This document shows, piece after piece, positions 26,061-37,660 of a stretch of DNA of 64,000 bases. The notes beneath the pieces are model-generated. The model ran no database searches, had not been told where the DNA came from, and saw only the letters and a list, made by a program, of their open reading frames with translations. Origin of the DNA: Pseudomonas fluorescens (GTDB lineage: Bacteria > Pseudomonadota > Gammaproteobacteria > Pseudomonadales > Pseudomonadaceae); NCBI RefSeq assembly GCF_000730425.1, contig NZ_CP008896.1, forward strand, positions 5,890,001 to 5,954,000, read 5' to 3'. Each line of letters starts with the position of its first letter. The first letter of the stretch is position 1. A program made the position numbers and the translations under genes.

Positions 26061-27425
26061 TTAGCGCCCGGTCAACATTGCATCCGCCGGCGCATCGGCG
26101 CGGTCTTGCGCGGTCAGGTGGAAGTAGATGAAACCTGCGGCCATGAACCCGAGGAAGATCAGGCCGATCAGGGCGTTGAACCAGGCCATGGCCACCAGGC
26201 ACACCAGCGCCAGGATCAGGGCGATGGCCGGCACGATCGGGTAGCCCGGTGCGCGGAAGGTGCGTTCCAGCAATGGTTCGCTCTTACGCAGCTTGAACAG
26301 GCTGAGCATGCTCATGATGTACATGACGATGGCGCCGAATACCGCCATGGTGATCATCGCGGCGGTAAGGGTCAGGCCGCCGAGGTTGATCAGGCCGTCG
26401 CTGTAGATAGCGGCAATGCCCACCACGCCGCCGGCGAGGATCGCCCGGTGGGGTGTCTGGAAGCGTGACAGCTTGGCCAGGGAGGAGGGCAGATAGCCTG
26501 CGCGGGCCAGGGCGAAGAACTGCCGCGAGTAGCCGAGGATGATGCCGTGGAAGCTGGCGACCAGGCCGAACAGGCCGATCCACACCAGCATATGCAGCCA
26601 GCCGGAGCTTTCGCCCACCACGGCTTTCATCGCCTGGGGCAAGGGGTCGTTAATGTTCGACAGGGTGCGCCAGTCGCCTACGCCGCCGGCAAAGAACATC
26701 ACGCCTATGGCCAGGAACACCAGGGTCAGGATGCCGCTGATATAGGCCTTGGGAATCGTGCGCTTGGGATCCTTCGCCTCTTCGGCGGCCATGGCGGCGC
26801 CTTCGATGGCGAGGAAGAACCAGATGGCGAAGGGGATTGCGGCAAAGACCCCGGCAATCGCCGGCGCGCCAAAGGTATCGGAGCCCGCCCAGCCATTGAG
26901 GGCGAAGTTGCTGAAGCTGAAGGCCGGTGCAACCACGCCCATGAATACCAGCAGTTCGGCCATGGCCAGCACGCACACCACCAACTCGAAGGTCGCGGCC
27001 AGCTTCACCCCGAGAATATTCAAGCCCATGAACACGAAGTAGGCCCCGACCGCCGCGTGTTTCGGGTCGAGCGCCGGGAATTGCACATTCAGGTACGCGC
27101 CAATGGCCAAAGCGATGGCGGGGGGCGCAAAGACGAATTCGATCAAAGTGGCCAGCCCGGCAATCAAGCCGCCTTTCTCGCCGAACGCCCGGCGGCTGTA
27201 GGCAAACGGCCCGCCTGCATGGGGAATCGCGGTGGTCAGTTCGGTGAAACTGAAGATGAAACAGGTATACATGGCGGCGACCATCAACGATGTCACCAGA
27301 AAGCCCAGTGTCCCGGCCACGCCCCAGCCATAGCTCCAGCCAAAGTACTCGCCGGAGATCACCAGCCCGACGGCGATGCCCCACAGGTGCAAGGTGCCCA
27401 AGGTGGGTTTGAGTTGCGTGTTCAT
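26061..27425 (-). CDS. eat: Ethanolamine permease (APC superfamily)
   Basis: A 454-aa, 12-helix amino acid/polyamine/organocation permease. The N-terminus (LHLWGIAVGLVISGEYFGWS) and EGAAMAAEEAKDP after helix 6 are characteristic of the Eat ethanolamine permeases. It brings ethanolamine into the cytoplasm for ammonia-lyase degradation. The SD is GGAGCAG. In several pseudomonads eat lies with eutBC; here the genes next to it are DUF2897 and tetR, so it is alone. A sigma54-like promoter is just upstream. Confidence 0.9.
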   Translation of the reverse strand: MNTQLKPTLGTLHLWGIAVGLVISGEYFGWSYGWGVAGTLGFLVTSLMVAAMYTCFIFSFTELTTAIPHAGGPFAYSRRAFGEKGGLIAGLATLIEFVFAPPAIALAIGAYLNVQFPALDPKHAAVGAYFVFMGLNILGVKLAATFELVVCVLAMAELLVFMGVVAPAFSFSNFALNGWAGSDTFGAPAIAGVFAAIPFAIWFFLAIEGAAMAAEEAKDPKRTIPKAYISGILTLVFLAIGVMFFAGGVGDWRTLSNINDPLPQAMKAVVGESSGWLHMLVWIGLFGLVASFHGIILGYSRQFFALARAGYLPSSLAKLSRFQTPHRAILAGGVVGIAAIYSDGLINLGGLTLTAAMITMAVFGAIVMYIMSMLSLFKLRKSEPLLERTFRAPGYPIVPAIALILALVCLVAMAWFNALIGLIFLGFMAAGFIYFHLTAQDRADAPADAMLTGR

Positions 27426-27462
27426 TGTGCTGCTCCCTGAACAGTTTTGAATGTTTCAGGGC

Positions 27463-27481
27463 ATTGCAGCGGCCATGCCAG
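27463..27481 (-). promoter_or_regulatory. Sigma54 (RpoN)-like promoter of eat
   Basis: Minus strand reads CTGGCATGGCCGCTGCAAT. Against the consensus YTGGCACGRNNNTTGCW it differs at two positions and keeps the essential GG (-24) and GC (-12). It ends 38 bp before the eat ATG. Ethanolamine genes in Pseudomonas are known to be under a sigma54-dependent activator (EatR), so the match is sensible. An imperfect inverted repeat (CTGAAC, GTTTCAG) lies between it and the gene. Confidence 0.6.
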
Positions 27482-27824
27482 CTTGGAAAAGGGTGTCGTA
27501 AAGGGCTGGAACTGTCGTCCGGGAGACAGTTTGCTGTTTGAGACCGTTATTTCGTGCACCAGGGGAGGGCGGTGGTGGCTACGCTGATGCTATCGCGAGC
27601 AAGCCCGCTGCCACATTTGGCCACATTCCAAAGGGTGTCTCTGGTCACTTGTGGGAGCCGGGCTTGCCCGTGACAGCGGCCTCAGCAGCCCCGAAAACCT
27701 CAAGTTCAACCCACTCTTTACGCCATCTTTACGCCCCCTCCACCCCCTCGCCATCGCTCCTTTACGCCCCTCCTGCGGACAATACCTCCACACGCGGCAG
27801 TCGCCGTATGACGGAGAAACTTCC
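27482..27824. other. Intergenic region before kdp, with REP doublet
   Basis: About 340 bp between the divergent eat and kdp genes. It contains a REP doublet (27587-27682) and must carry the kdp promoter with its KdpE site. I could not place -35/-10 boxes with confidence. Confidence 0.5.
27587..27682. repeat. REP doublet upstream of kdp
   Basis: Two oppositely oriented REP-like units, GCTATCGCGAGCAAGCCCGC and a GTGGGAGCCGGGCTTGCCCG unit about 40 bp apart. They match Pseudomonas REP consensus, with some degeneracy in the stems. Confidence 0.75.
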
Positions 27825-27914
27825 ATGAGTGTTCTGGACGGGGTGTCACTGCTATTGGCCGTGGCGCTGTTCATTTATCTGCTGGTTGCGCTGTTGCGCG
27901 CGGACCGGGGCTAG
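27825..27914 (+). CDS. kdpF: K+-transporting ATPase small subunit KdpF
   Basis: A 29-aa single-helix peptide beginning MSVLDGVSLLLAVALFIYL and ending RADRG. KdpF stabilises the KdpFABC complex in the inner membrane. It has an ACGGAGAA SD and lies 8 bp before kdpA. It is short but its position and sequence are characteristic. Confidence 0.93.
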   Translation: MSVLDGVSLLLAVALFIYLLVALLRADRG

Positions 27915-27922
27915 GAGCGGCT

Positions 27923-29617
27923 ATGCACAGTTATGACTATTGGCTGATCATCGCCTTCTTCGCCGTGGTGCTGGTTCCGGCGCCGTTTCTGGGGCGCTTC
28001 TACTACAAGGTGATGGAAGGGCAGCGCACCTGGCTGACGCCGGTGTTCGGGCCGGTCGAGCGCGTCTGTTATCGCGTGGCCGGGGTTGATGCGCAGCAAG
28101 AGCAAAGTTGGCAGAAGTACACCCTGGCCCTGCTGGCCTTCAACCTTGCAGGTTTTTTGCTGTTGTTCGCGATCCTGTTGTTCCAGAACTATTTGCCACT
28201 CAACCCTGGGCAATTGCCCGGGCAGGAGTGGACACAGGCGTTCAACACCGCGGTCAGCTTTATGACCAACACCAACTGGCAGTCCTACAGCGGTGAGGCG
28301 ACCCTCAGCTACCTCAGCCAGATGGCCGGCCTGACCGTGCAGAACTTTGTCAGTGCGGCCACGGGGCTTGCCGTCCTTGTCGCCCTTTGCCGTGGGATCG
28401 GTCGCAAGTCCGCCAGCACCCTGGGCAATTTCTGGGTGGATATGACCCGCGCCACGCTCTATGGCCTGCTGCCGTTGTGCCTGGTGCTGGCGTTGTTCCT
28501 GGTGTGGCAGGGCGTGCCACAAACCTTCGCTCACTACGTTGATGCGCTGACCCTGCAAGGCGTCGACCAAGTGATCCCGCTCGGGCCGGCCGCCAGCCAG
28601 ATTGCGATCAAGCAGCTGGGGACCAACGGTGGCGGCTTCTTCGGCGTCAACTCGGCGCACCCATTTGAAGACCCGACGGCCTGGGCCAACTTGTTTGAAG
28701 TGGCGGCGATCATCATGATTCCGGTGGCGCTGGTGTTCACCTTTGGCCATTACGTCAAGGACCTGCGCCAGAGCCGCGCAATCCTCGGCTGCATGCTGGC
28801 GCTGTTCCTGATCGGTGGCTCGGTGTCGCTGTGGTCCGAGTACCAACCCAACCCGGCCCTGAACAATCCGGCCGTCGAGCAGGCCGCGCCGCTAGAAGGC
28901 AAGGAGGTGCGCTTCGGTACCACCGGCACAGTCTTGTGGTCGGTGACCACCACGGCGGCGTCCAACGGTTCGGTCAACGGCATGCAGGACAGCCTCAACC
29001 CCCTGAGCGGGATGGTGGCGCTGGTCAACATGATGGTCGGCGAAGTGATCTTCGGCGGCGTCGGCGCCGGTATGTACGGCATGCTGCTCAATGTGCTGAT
29101 CGCCGTGTTCCTCGCCGGCTTGATGATTGGGCGTACCCCGGAATACCTCGGCAAGAAACTCCAGGCCCGGGAAGTGCAGTTGCTGGTGGTCACCCTGCTG
29201 GTGATGCCCGTGGGGGTACTGGTGCTGGGCGCGATTGCCGCCAGCGTACCGGCCACCGCCGCAACCATCAGCAACCCCGGCCCCCACGGCTTCAGCCAAT
29301 TGCTCTACGCCTACACCTCGGCCAGTGCCAACAACGGTTCGGCGTTCGCCGGCCTGGGTGCCAACACGCCGTTTCACAACCTGATGCTGGGGTTGGGCAT
29401 GTTGATCGGCCGCTTTGGCTACATCCTCCCGGTACTGGCCCTGGCTGGCAGCCTGGCGATGAAGAAGAGCGCGCCGATTGGCCAGAACAGTTTCCCGACC
29501 CACGGTCCGCTGTTTGTGACGTTGTTGACCGTGACCATTTTGCTGGTGGGCGGCCTGACGTTCCTGCCGACGCTGGCATTGGGCCCTATCGCTGAACACC
29601 TGAGCATGGGCTTCTAA
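27923..29617 (+). CDS. kdpA: K+-transporting ATPase subunit A
   Basis: Potassium-translocating channel-like subunit of KdpFABC. The 564-aa protein has about 10 helices. The selectivity-filter-like loops of the Trk/Ktr/KdpA superfamily are visible, including [29 protein letters not shown] and the late [11 protein letters not shown]. Length matches the family (557 in E. coli). It is five bases from kdpB, so the genes form one operon. Confidence 0.97.
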   Translation: MHSYDYWLIIAFFAVVLVPAPFLGRFYYKVMEGQRTWLTPVFGPVERVCYRVAGVDAQQEQSWQKYTLALLAFNLAGFLLLFAILLFQNYLPLNPGQLPGQEWTQAFNTAVSFMTNTNWQSYSGEATLSYLSQMAGLTVQNFVSAATGLAVLVALCRGIGRKSASTLGNFWVDMTRATLYGLLPLCLVLALFLVWQGVPQTFAHYVDALTLQGVDQVIPLGPAASQIAIKQLGTNGGGFFGVNSAHPFEDPTAWANLFEVAAIIMIPVALVFTFGHYVKDLRQSRAILGCMLALFLIGGSVSLWSEYQPNPALNNPAVEQAAPLEGKEVRFGTTGTVLWSVTTTAASNGSVNGMQDSLNPLSGMVALVNMMVGEVIFGGVGAGMYGMLLNVLIAVFLAGLMIGRTPEYLGKKLQAREVQLLVVTLLVMPVGVLVLGAIAASVPATAATISNPGPHGFSQLLYAYTSASANNGSAFAGLGANTPFHNLMLGLGMLIGRFGYILPVLALAGSLAMKKSAPIGQNSFPTHGPLFVTLLTVTILLVGGLTFLPTLALGPIAEHLSMGF

Positions 29618-29622
29618 GGGGT

Positions 29623-31686
<2,064 letters not shown>

Positions 31687-31693
31687 CCCAACC

Positions 31694-31775
31694 CCGTAGG
31701 GGCCGGCTTGCCGGCGATCCCCTTGATGCGGTGTAACTGACCCACCGCTATCGCCGGCAAGCCGGCTCCTACAGG
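31694..31775. repeat. REP doublet between kdpB and kdpC
   Basis: Inverted pair: GTAGGGGCCGGCTTGCCGGC near 31696 and its reverse GCCGGCAAGCCGGCTCCTAC near 31752. The arms can form one large stem-loop with about 25 bp unpaired between them. This is a typical REPIN layout. Confidence 0.85.
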
Positions 31776-31800
31776 TCACGAATCAATTGAGGAAGATGAA

Positions 31801-32346
31801 ATGTCCAGCATGATCCGTCCGGCCTTGAGCCTGTTGGTATTGATGACCCTGATCACTGGCGTGGCTTACCCGCTGGTAGTGACCGGCGTCGCCCAGGTTG
31901 CCTTTCCAGGCCAGGCCAATGGCAGCCTGGTGCGTGATGCCCAAGGCAAGGTGCGTGGCTCCAGCCTGATTGCCCAGGAATTTTCCGGCGACCGTTGGTT
32001 CCACTCGCGACCTTCAGCAGGCGCGTATGCCACTGTCTCCAGCAGTGCCAGCAACCTGGGCCCGAGTAACCCGGCGCTGGCGGCGCGGGTATTTGACGAG
32101 GCCGCGAAAATCCAGGGCCCCGACCAGGGACCGGTGCCCCTGGCCCTGTTGACGACCTCCGGCAGCGGTCTTGATCCACACTTGCCACCGCAGGCGATTG
32201 CCTATCAACTGGCGCGGGTGGCGGCGGCACGTCAGCTACCGGTGTCGACCCTGGAGCGCTTGATGGGCGAACATATCGAACAGCCGCTGGTGGGGCCACC
32301 GGTGGTGAATGTACTGGCGCTGAACATGGCGCTGGAAAAGTTGTAA
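31801..32346 (+). CDS. kdpC: K+-transporting ATPase subunit C
   Basis: A 181-aa single-span subunit. One N-terminal helix (residues 6-28) is followed by a periplasmic domain with the conserved FHSRPSA ([14 protein letters not shown]), [10 protein letters not shown] and [14 protein letters not shown]. It stabilises the KdpA-KdpB interaction and may affect K+ affinity. The start is an ATG after a GAGGAAGATGAA leader, directly behind a REP doublet. Confidence 0.96.
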   Translation: MSSMIRPALSLLVLMTLITGVAYPLVVTGVAQVAFPGQANGSLVRDAQGKVRGSSLIAQEFSGDRWFHSRPSAGAYATVSSSASNLGPSNPALAARVFDEAAKIQGPDQGPVPLALLTTSGSGLDPHLPPQAIAYQLARVAAARQLPVSTLERLMGEHIEQPLVGPPVVNVLALNMALEKL

Positions 32347-32354
32347 ACCGTTGC

Positions 32355-32431
32355 TCCGCCATCGCGGGCAAGCCCGCCCCTACAGGGGAATGTCTTCCAC
32401 ATGTGGGAGCGGGCTTGCCCGCGATGGCGGC
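32355..32431. repeat. REP doublet between kdpC and kdpD
   Basis: Inverted pair GCCATCGCGGGCAAGCCCGC and GTGGGAGCGGGCTTGCCCGC separated by about 30 bp, with near-perfect arms. Its loop contains CACATGTG. Confidence 0.88.
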
Positions 32432-32472
32432 TGCATGTACCCAACATCACTCACTGAAAGAAGACTGTGCCC

Positions 32473-35124
32473 ATGAGCGACTCTGGCCGCGCCGACGCCC
32501 TCCTAGCCGATCTACCCAAGCGCGGCCGTGGCCGGCTCAAAGTATTCCTCGGTGCCGCCCCTGGCGTAGGCAAGACCTACGCCATGCTCCAGGCGGCCCA
32601 CAGCCAATTGCGCCTGGGCGTCCGGGTGATTGCCGGGGTAGTCGAGACCCATGGCCGCGCCGAGACCGAAGCCTTGCTCAGTGGCTTGCCCCAGCAGCCA
32701 CTGCAGCGCTCTGAATATCGTGGGGTCATGCTTGAAGAGATGGACCTCGATGGCTTGCTCGCCAGCCAGCCCAAGCTGGTGCTGGTGGACGAACTGGCCC
32801 ATAGCAACGCCCCGGGCAGCCGCCACGAAAAGCGCTGGCAGGACATTCAGGAGTTGCTCGCCGCCGGCATCAACGTGTTTACCACGGTCAACGTCCAGCA
32901 CCTGGAAAGCCTTAACGACCAGGTGCGCGGTATCACTGGGGTACAGGTGCGCGAAACGTTGCCGGACTGGGTGTTGCAGGAAGCCGATGAGTTGCTGCTG
33001 ATCGACCTGCCGTCGCGCGAGCTGCTGGAGCGCCTGCGCGATGGCAAGGTCTACGTGCCGGAACAGGCACGCGCGGCCATTGATGCGTTCTTCACCCAGA
33101 CCAACCTCATGGCCCTGCGCGAGTTGGCGATGCAGACTGCTGCCGCGCATGTCGATGACGATCTGGCCCAGGGCTACCGGCAACTGGGCCAGGCCGCGCC
33201 GACGGTGCGCGGGCGGTTGTTGGTGGGGGTGGATGGCGATGCCGAGGCCGAGCGCCTGGTGCGTCACGCCAGCCGGGTGGCCCAGCGCCGGCATTTGCCC
33301 TGGAGCCTGGTGCATGTGGATAACGGCCGGGTGCGCGACGAGCAGTCTCGCCTGCGCCTGCAAAACGCCCAGCAACTGGCTGAGCGCCTGGGTGGCGAAG
33401 TGGTGTTGCTGCGTGCCGGTGAAGTGGCCAAGACGCTGATCCAGCACGCCGCCGAACGCCGTGCCAGCCTGGTGCTGGTGGGGCAGTCACGCCCGCGCTG
33501 GCGGCGCCGACTGTTCGGCGGCGGCTTGGCGGCGCGCTTGTTGCGCAATGCCCGGGGCTTGGAAATCAACGTGCTCGACAGCGATGGAACACCCGCCGCG
33601 CCGCGCTTGCCCGATGTACGTGGCCTGGTGTGGTTCGACTATGCCCTGGCGCTGCTGGCAACCGTGCTGGCCAGTGCGTTGGCGTGGGGCGTGTCGAGTC
33701 TGCTGCCGCTGCCCAATATCTCCCTGGTGTTCCTCGCAGCGGTGCTGCTGGTGGCGGTTCGCAGCAGCCTGGGCCCGGCATTGGCCTGTGCGGCGCTGTC
33801 GTTCATGGCCTATGACTTTTTGTTTATTCCGCCGAATTTCTCGTTCGCCATTCAGCGTGAAGAAGATGTGCTGACGCTGCTGTTTTTCCTGCTGATGGCG
33901 GCGCTGACCGGCAACCTGGCCGCTCGCCAGCGTCGGCAACTGCAGGCCCTGCGCGACACCCAGGAAGAAACCAGTGAGCTGCTCGACCTGTCGCGTAAAC
34001 TCACCGCCGCTACCGATCGCCAGGCGGTGATCAGCGCTGCGGCCCATCATCTGCAGGGTTGGAGCGACTTGCAGTTGTGCCTGGTCAATCGCGACGGGCC
34101 CGGTGACTGGAAGGTCGAGACCGGCGGGCCGATCACCTTTACCGAGGCCGAGCGCGCCGCCGCCGACTGGGCCTGGCAGCACGACCAGCCGGCGGGGATG
34201 GGCACTGGCACCTTGCCGTTTGGGCGTTGGTGGTGGTGGCCGTTGTCCGCTGAAAATGGCCCGCTGGGCCTGCTCGGCGTCAGCCCCAAGGCCGGCCTGG
34301 AACTCAGTGGCCAACGCCGGCGCCTGCTCACAGCCTTGAGCCAGCCGTTGGCCCAGGCGCTGGCCCGTGCCCAATTGGCGCAGAACCTGGAGGCCGCCCG
34401 TTTGCACGGCGAGACCGAACAACTGCGCAGCGCCTTGCTGGCCTCGGTGTCCCATGACTTGCGCACGCCGCTGACTTCCATGCGCGGCAGTATCGACAGC
34501 CTGCTGGCCCTGGGCGAAGCCATTCCCCTGGAAGATCGCCGGGAACTGCTGGAAGGGACTCGTGATGAAGCCGAGCGCCTGGACCGCTACATCCAGAACC
34601 TGCTGGACATGACCCGCCTGGGCCATGGCGCCTTGAAGCTGGCGCGCGACTGGGTGTCGCCCGGCGATATTGTCGGCAGCGCCCTCGGCCGGCTGCGTGC
34701 GGTACTGGCGCCGTTGCAGGTGAGTACCGAGGTGCCGCCCGAGTTGCCGCTGCTTTATGTGCATGCCGCCTTGATCGAGCAGGCACTGGTCAATGTGCTG
34801 GAAAACGCCGCACGCTTCTCACCGCCCCATGGCCGCTTGCAACTGCGCGCCGGCGTGGCGCAGCAGACGGTGTTTTTTGCGGTCAGCGACGAAGGCCCGG
34901 GGATTCCCGAGGAGGAGCGGGCGAAGATTTTCGATATGTTCTACACCGCCGCACGCGGCGACCGTGGAGGGCAGGGCACCGGGCTCGGCCTGGCCATCTG
35001 CCAGGGTATGGTTGGCGCCCATGGCGGGCATATCAGCGTAGCCGAGGGCATCGATGGGCGGGGCACTTGCATCACTTTGTTCCTGCCCTTGCAGACCCAG
35101 CCGAGCCTGGAAAGTGAAGCGTGA
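32473..35124 (+). CDS. kdpD: Osmosensitive K+ channel sensor histidine kinase
   Basis: Membrane sensor kinase that controls kdpFABC through KdpE. The 883-aa protein has an N-terminal KdpD domain with the Walker A-like GAAPGVGKTYAM (about residues 28-39), then a universal-stress-like domain, four close helices near residues 395-490, a GAF-like segment, and the kinase core. The phosphorylated His is in ASVSHDLRTPL (His661 by position), with N-box ENAARFSPP and G-boxes. I prefer the ATG at 32473 to the GTG two codons upstream. A REP doublet separates it from kdpC. Confidence 0.95.
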   Translation: MSDSGRADALLADLPKRGRGRLKVFLGAAPGVGKTYAMLQAAHSQLRLGVRVIAGVVETHGRAETEALLSGLPQQPLQRSEYRGVMLEEMDLDGLLASQPKLVLVDELAHSNAPGSRHEKRWQDIQELLAAGINVFTTVNVQHLESLNDQVRGITGVQVRETLPDWVLQEADELLLIDLPSRELLERLRDGKVYVPEQARAAIDAFFTQTNLMALRELAMQTAAAHVDDDLAQGYRQLGQAAPTVRGRLLVGVDGDAEAERLVRHASRVAQRRHLPWSLVHVDNGRVRDEQSRLRLQNAQQLAERLGGEVVLLRAGEVAKTLIQHAAERRASLVLVGQSRPRWRRRLFGGGLAARLLRNARGLEINVLDSDGTPAAPRLPDVRGLVWFDYALALLATVLASALAWGVSSLLPLPNISLVFLAAVLLVAVRSSLGPALACAALSFMAYDFLFIPPNFSFAIQREEDVLTLLFFLLMAALTGNLAARQRRQLQALRDTQEETSELLDLSRKLTAATDRQAVISAAAHHLQGWSDLQLCLVNRDGPGDWKVETGGPITFTEAERAAADWAWQHDQPAGMGTGTLPFGRWWWWPLSAENGPLGLLGVSPKAGLELSGQRRRLLTALSQPLAQALARAQLAQNLEAARLHGETEQLRSALLASVSHDLRTPLTSMRGSIDSLLALGEAIPLEDRRELLEGTRDEAERLDRYIQNLLDMTRLGHGALKLARDWVSPGDIVGSALGRLRAVLAPLQVSTEVPPELPLLYVHAALIEQALVNVLENAARFSPPHGRLQLRAGVAQQTVFFAVSDEGPGIPEEERAKIFDMFYTAARGDRGGQGTGLGLAICQGMVGAHGGHISVAEGIDGRGTCITLFLPLQTQPSLESEA

Positions 35125-35173
35125 TATCAGGTGCGCTACTCTTGATTTCTTTCAGCCATTTTGACGGAACACC

Positions 35174-35869
35174 ATGAGCCAGACTGCGACGATTTTGGTC
35201 ATTGATGACGAGCCGCAGATCCGCAAGTTCTTGCGCATCAGCCTGGCGTCCCAGGGCTATAAAGTGCTCGAAGCCGGGACCGGCGCCGAAGGGCTGGCCC
35301 AGGCAGCATTGAACAAGCCGGACCTGCTGGTGCTGGACCTGGGCCTGCCGGACATGGACGGCCAACAGGTGTTGCGCGACCTGCGCGAATGGTCGACGGC
35401 GCCGGTGCTGGTGTTGTCGGTGCGTGCCAGCGAAGGGCAGAAGGTCCAGGCCCTGGATGGTGGCGCCAACGATTATGTGACCAAGCCATTTGGCATCCAG
35501 GAATTTCTGGCCCGGGTGCGCGCGCTGCTACGCCAGGCGCCCGCTGGAGAAACCCAGCAGGCCGCCCTGCAGTTTGGCCCGCTGACGGTCGACCTGGCGT
35601 ATCGGCGGGTGCTGCTGGACGGTGTCGAGGTGGCCCTGACCCGCAAGGAATACGCGGTACTGGCGCAACTGGCGCGCCATCCTGGCCGGGTGATTACCCA
35701 ACAGCAATTGCTCAAGGATATCTGGGGGCCGACCCATACCGAAGACAGTCACTACCTGCGCATTGTGGTGGGGCACTTGCGCCAGAAACTGGCGGATGAG
35801 CCGACCCAGCCGCGATTTATCGTGACCGAGGCGGGGGTGGGGTATCGGTTGCTGGGGGCTGAGGGCTGA
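35174..35869 (+). CDS. kdpE: KdpE response regulator (OmpR family)
   Basis: Transcriptional activator of kdpFABC. The 231-aa protein has a receiver domain with VIDDEPQIRKFL, the phospho-accepting Asp in VLDLGLPDMDG (Asp55 by position) and the Lys of VTKPFG. The C-terminal winged helix ends with HYLRIVVGHLRQKL and VGYRLLG. It lies 49 bp after kdpD. Its DNA target is expected upstream of kdpF. Confidence 0.96.
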   Translation: MSQTATILVIDDEPQIRKFLRISLASQGYKVLEAGTGAEGLAQAALNKPDLLVLDLGLPDMDGQQVLRDLREWSTAPVLVLSVRASEGQKVQALDGGANDYVTKPFGIQEFLARVRALLRQAPAGETQQAALQFGPLTVDLAYRRVLLDGVEVALTRKEYAVLAQLARHPGRVITQQQLLKDIWGPTHTEDSHYLRIVVGHLRQKLADEPTQPRFIVTEAGVGYRLLGAEG

Positions 35870-35896
35870 GGGCTGAGCAAGTGTGCTGGCTGTACC

Positions 35897-36003
35897 GGCC
35901 TCATCGCTGGCAAGCCAACTCCTACGTTATTTGATTGATGAGTGGCCAAAATGCTGTGCCCGCCAGCGTCCCCCGTGGGAGCGGGCTTGCCCGCGATAGC
36001 GCC
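35897..36003. repeat. REP doublet after kdpE
   Basis: A degenerate unit (CATCGCTGGCAAGCCAACTCC near 35901) and a well-kept unit (GTGGGAGCGGGCTTGCCCGC near 35975) in opposite orientation, about 45 bp apart, between convergent kdpE and the patatin gene. Confidence 0.8.
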
Positions 36004-36032
36004 ATGAGCCCGGACAGGCCCGGACGCAAATC

Positions 36033-37070
36033 TCAGCTCTGTTCACTCTCATACCGATCCAACGTATCACTGGCAATCTCGCGTCCCAGCGCGATCAGTT
36101 CCGGCGCTTTGTAGAACTCGAAGAACCGGCACACGCGCTTGGGCACGTTGATCAGCACATCCGGCGGATAACCCGCGATCTTGTACTGCGCCAAGGATGT
36201 CTGCATCACCTCGAAACTCTGGTTGATCAAATCCAGCAGCGATGCCGGCCCCACGTTGTCGATGATGAACGAACCAGTGGCCGACTTGGGCGCGCCGGCC
36301 GTCTCCGGGGCTGCGGCCGGTTGCTGGGCTTGCGGCTCGGCGCCTTCAAGCCAGGGGTTGATATCGGCGGCCTGGGCTTGTAGCGCTTCCTGTTCCAGCA
36401 GCAATAATTGTTCGGCCTGCTTGCGCCGAAACGGCAGGTGCGAGCCCAGTGATCGAACCAGGTTGTCGAAGCGACTCTTGAACGCCGGCGGACGCTGGAT
36501 CACCGGCAGCTTGTAATGCTTCTGGTTGGTGGAGTTGAGGTTGACCGCAATGATCAGGTCGCAATGGCTCGACACCACCGGCACGATAGGCAGTGGGTTG
36601 AGCAGGCCGCCGTCCACCAGCATGCGATTGCCTTGCATCACCGGAGTGAACAGGCTGGGAATCGCCGCTGAGGCACGCATGGCCTGGTGCAGGCAGCCTT
36701 CCTGGAACCAGATTTCCTGTTGGTTGGTCAGGTCGGTGGCCACAGCGGTGTAGGGGATGCGCAGGTTTTCGATATTGATTTCGCCGACGATCTTGCGGAT
36801 CTGCCCAAAGACCTTTTCGCCGCGTATCGCCCCCAGGCGAAAACTCACATCCACCAGGCGCAGCACATCCAGGTAGTCCAGGCTTTCGATCCAGTTCCGG
36901 TAGTCCTGCAACTTACCTGCGGCATAAATCCCGCCCACCACCGCGCCCATGGAGCAGCCGGCGATACAGGCGATTTCATAACCGCGTTTTTCGATCTCTT
37001 CGATCACCCCGATATGGGCATAACCCCTTGCTCCGCCGGAGCCCAGGACCAATGCAACACGTTTTTTCAT
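36033..37070 (-). CDS. Patatin-like phospholipase
   Basis: A 345-aa bacterial patatin of the RssA/NTE type. The oxyanion loop GSGGARG is at residues 10-16, the nucleophile serine is in AGCSMGAVVG (Ser40), and the catalytic Asp is in LVDGGLLNP. Such enzymes hydrolyse phospholipids or acyl esters; no signal peptide is visible, so it is likely cytosolic. A proline/alanine/glutamine-rich linker precedes the last 85 residues. I chose the ATG at 37070 (SD AAGGATC); a longer frame to 37100 has no SD. Substrate unknown. Confidence 0.9.
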   Translation of the reverse strand: MKKRVALVLGSGGARGYAHIGVIEEIEKRGYEIACIAGCSMGAVVGGIYAAGKLQDYRNWIESLDYLDVLRLVDVSFRLGAIRGEKVFGQIRKIVGEINIENLRIPYTAVATDLTNQQEIWFQEGCLHQAMRASAAIPSLFTPVMQGNRMLVDGGLLNPLPIVPVVSSHCDLIIAVNLNSTNQKHYKLPVIQRPPAFKSRFDNLVRSLGSHLPFRRKQAEQLLLLEQEALQAQAADINPWLEGAEPQAQQPAAAPETAGAPKSATGSFIIDNVGPASLLDLINQSFEVMQTSLAQYKIAGYPPDVLINVPKRVCRFFEFYKAPELIALGREIASDTLDRYESEQS

Positions 37071-37286
37071 GACCGGATCCTTCGCAAAACAGCTGTCCAC
37101 AATGCACCTATCGAGGGGGCTGCTTCAATCCTAGCTGACAAGAGCGATAAATTTCGTAAGCCGAGCTATTTGCTCGGGTATGCTTTGGCTACCGGCACTG
37201 GGCATTTCAGGCTGCGTGATAAGGCACTTTTTTCTGTAGGCAACGTCTACATCCGACGACTGTTTTCTTTTCTTGAGGTGTCATTG

Positions 37287-37565
37287 ATGAAAGCCTGGAT
37301 ATGTTTGCCTGTGATTGTGTTGGCCCTGGCCGGTTGTGCCGGCAAAACGGCCTATCGCGATAGCTGCGCCAGCCAGTTGGACGCCGCGTGGCAAGAACTG
37401 GACCTGGCCAAGGCTGAAGGCTTTGCCGGCACCGTCAGTTATTCCAAGGCTTTGTCGTTGTTGACCGGCGCCAAGACCCAGCAGCAGTTCGAGGCATTTG
37501 AAGGGTGTGCCAGTAAAGCGGAAAAAGCTCGTTTCTACATTCGTGAGTCGCGCGCCGGGCGTTGA
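37287..37565 (+). CDS. Small putative lipoprotein
   Basis: A 92-aa protein starting MKAWICLPVIVLALAGCAGK. A lipobox (LAGC) puts the lipidated Cys at residue 17. The mature part is helical and contains three further cysteines (for example RDSCASQLD and FEGCASKAEKARFYIRESR). The SD is TTGAGGTG. I recognise it as a conserved Pseudomonas lipoprotein of unknown role. The gene is divergent from the patatin gene. Confidence 0.83.
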   Translation: MKAWICLPVIVLALAGCAGKTAYRDSCASQLDAAWQELDLAKAEGFAGTVSYSKALSLLTGAKTQQQFEAFEGCASKAEKARFYIRESRAGR

Positions 37566-37612
37566 TCCGAGTCAGCGCAACACGCCGGGGTAGTGGTTAA
37601 GGTGGTTCCAGG

Positions 37613-37631
37613 CACCTGTTCTGCACAGGTG
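37613..37631 (+). other. Hairpin before the CHAD gene
   Basis: Perfect 7-bp stem CACCTGT/ACAGGTG with a 5-nt loop, about 48 bp after the lipoprotein stop and 30 bp before the next ATG. No T-run follows, so it is not a clear terminator. Confidence 0.4.
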
Positions 37632-37660
37632 TATGGACGTTGTCTAACAGGGGAAGCAGC

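Noticed and set aside
26547..27440. Long 297-codon frame antisense to the ethanolamine permease
   Set aside because: Composition is that of a shadow frame of GC-rich coding DNA (many His, Gln, Gly), and it overlaps eat entirely.
37613..37631. Terminator for the small lipoprotein gene
   Set aside because: The hairpin is good but has no T-run; it was listed only as a hairpin.
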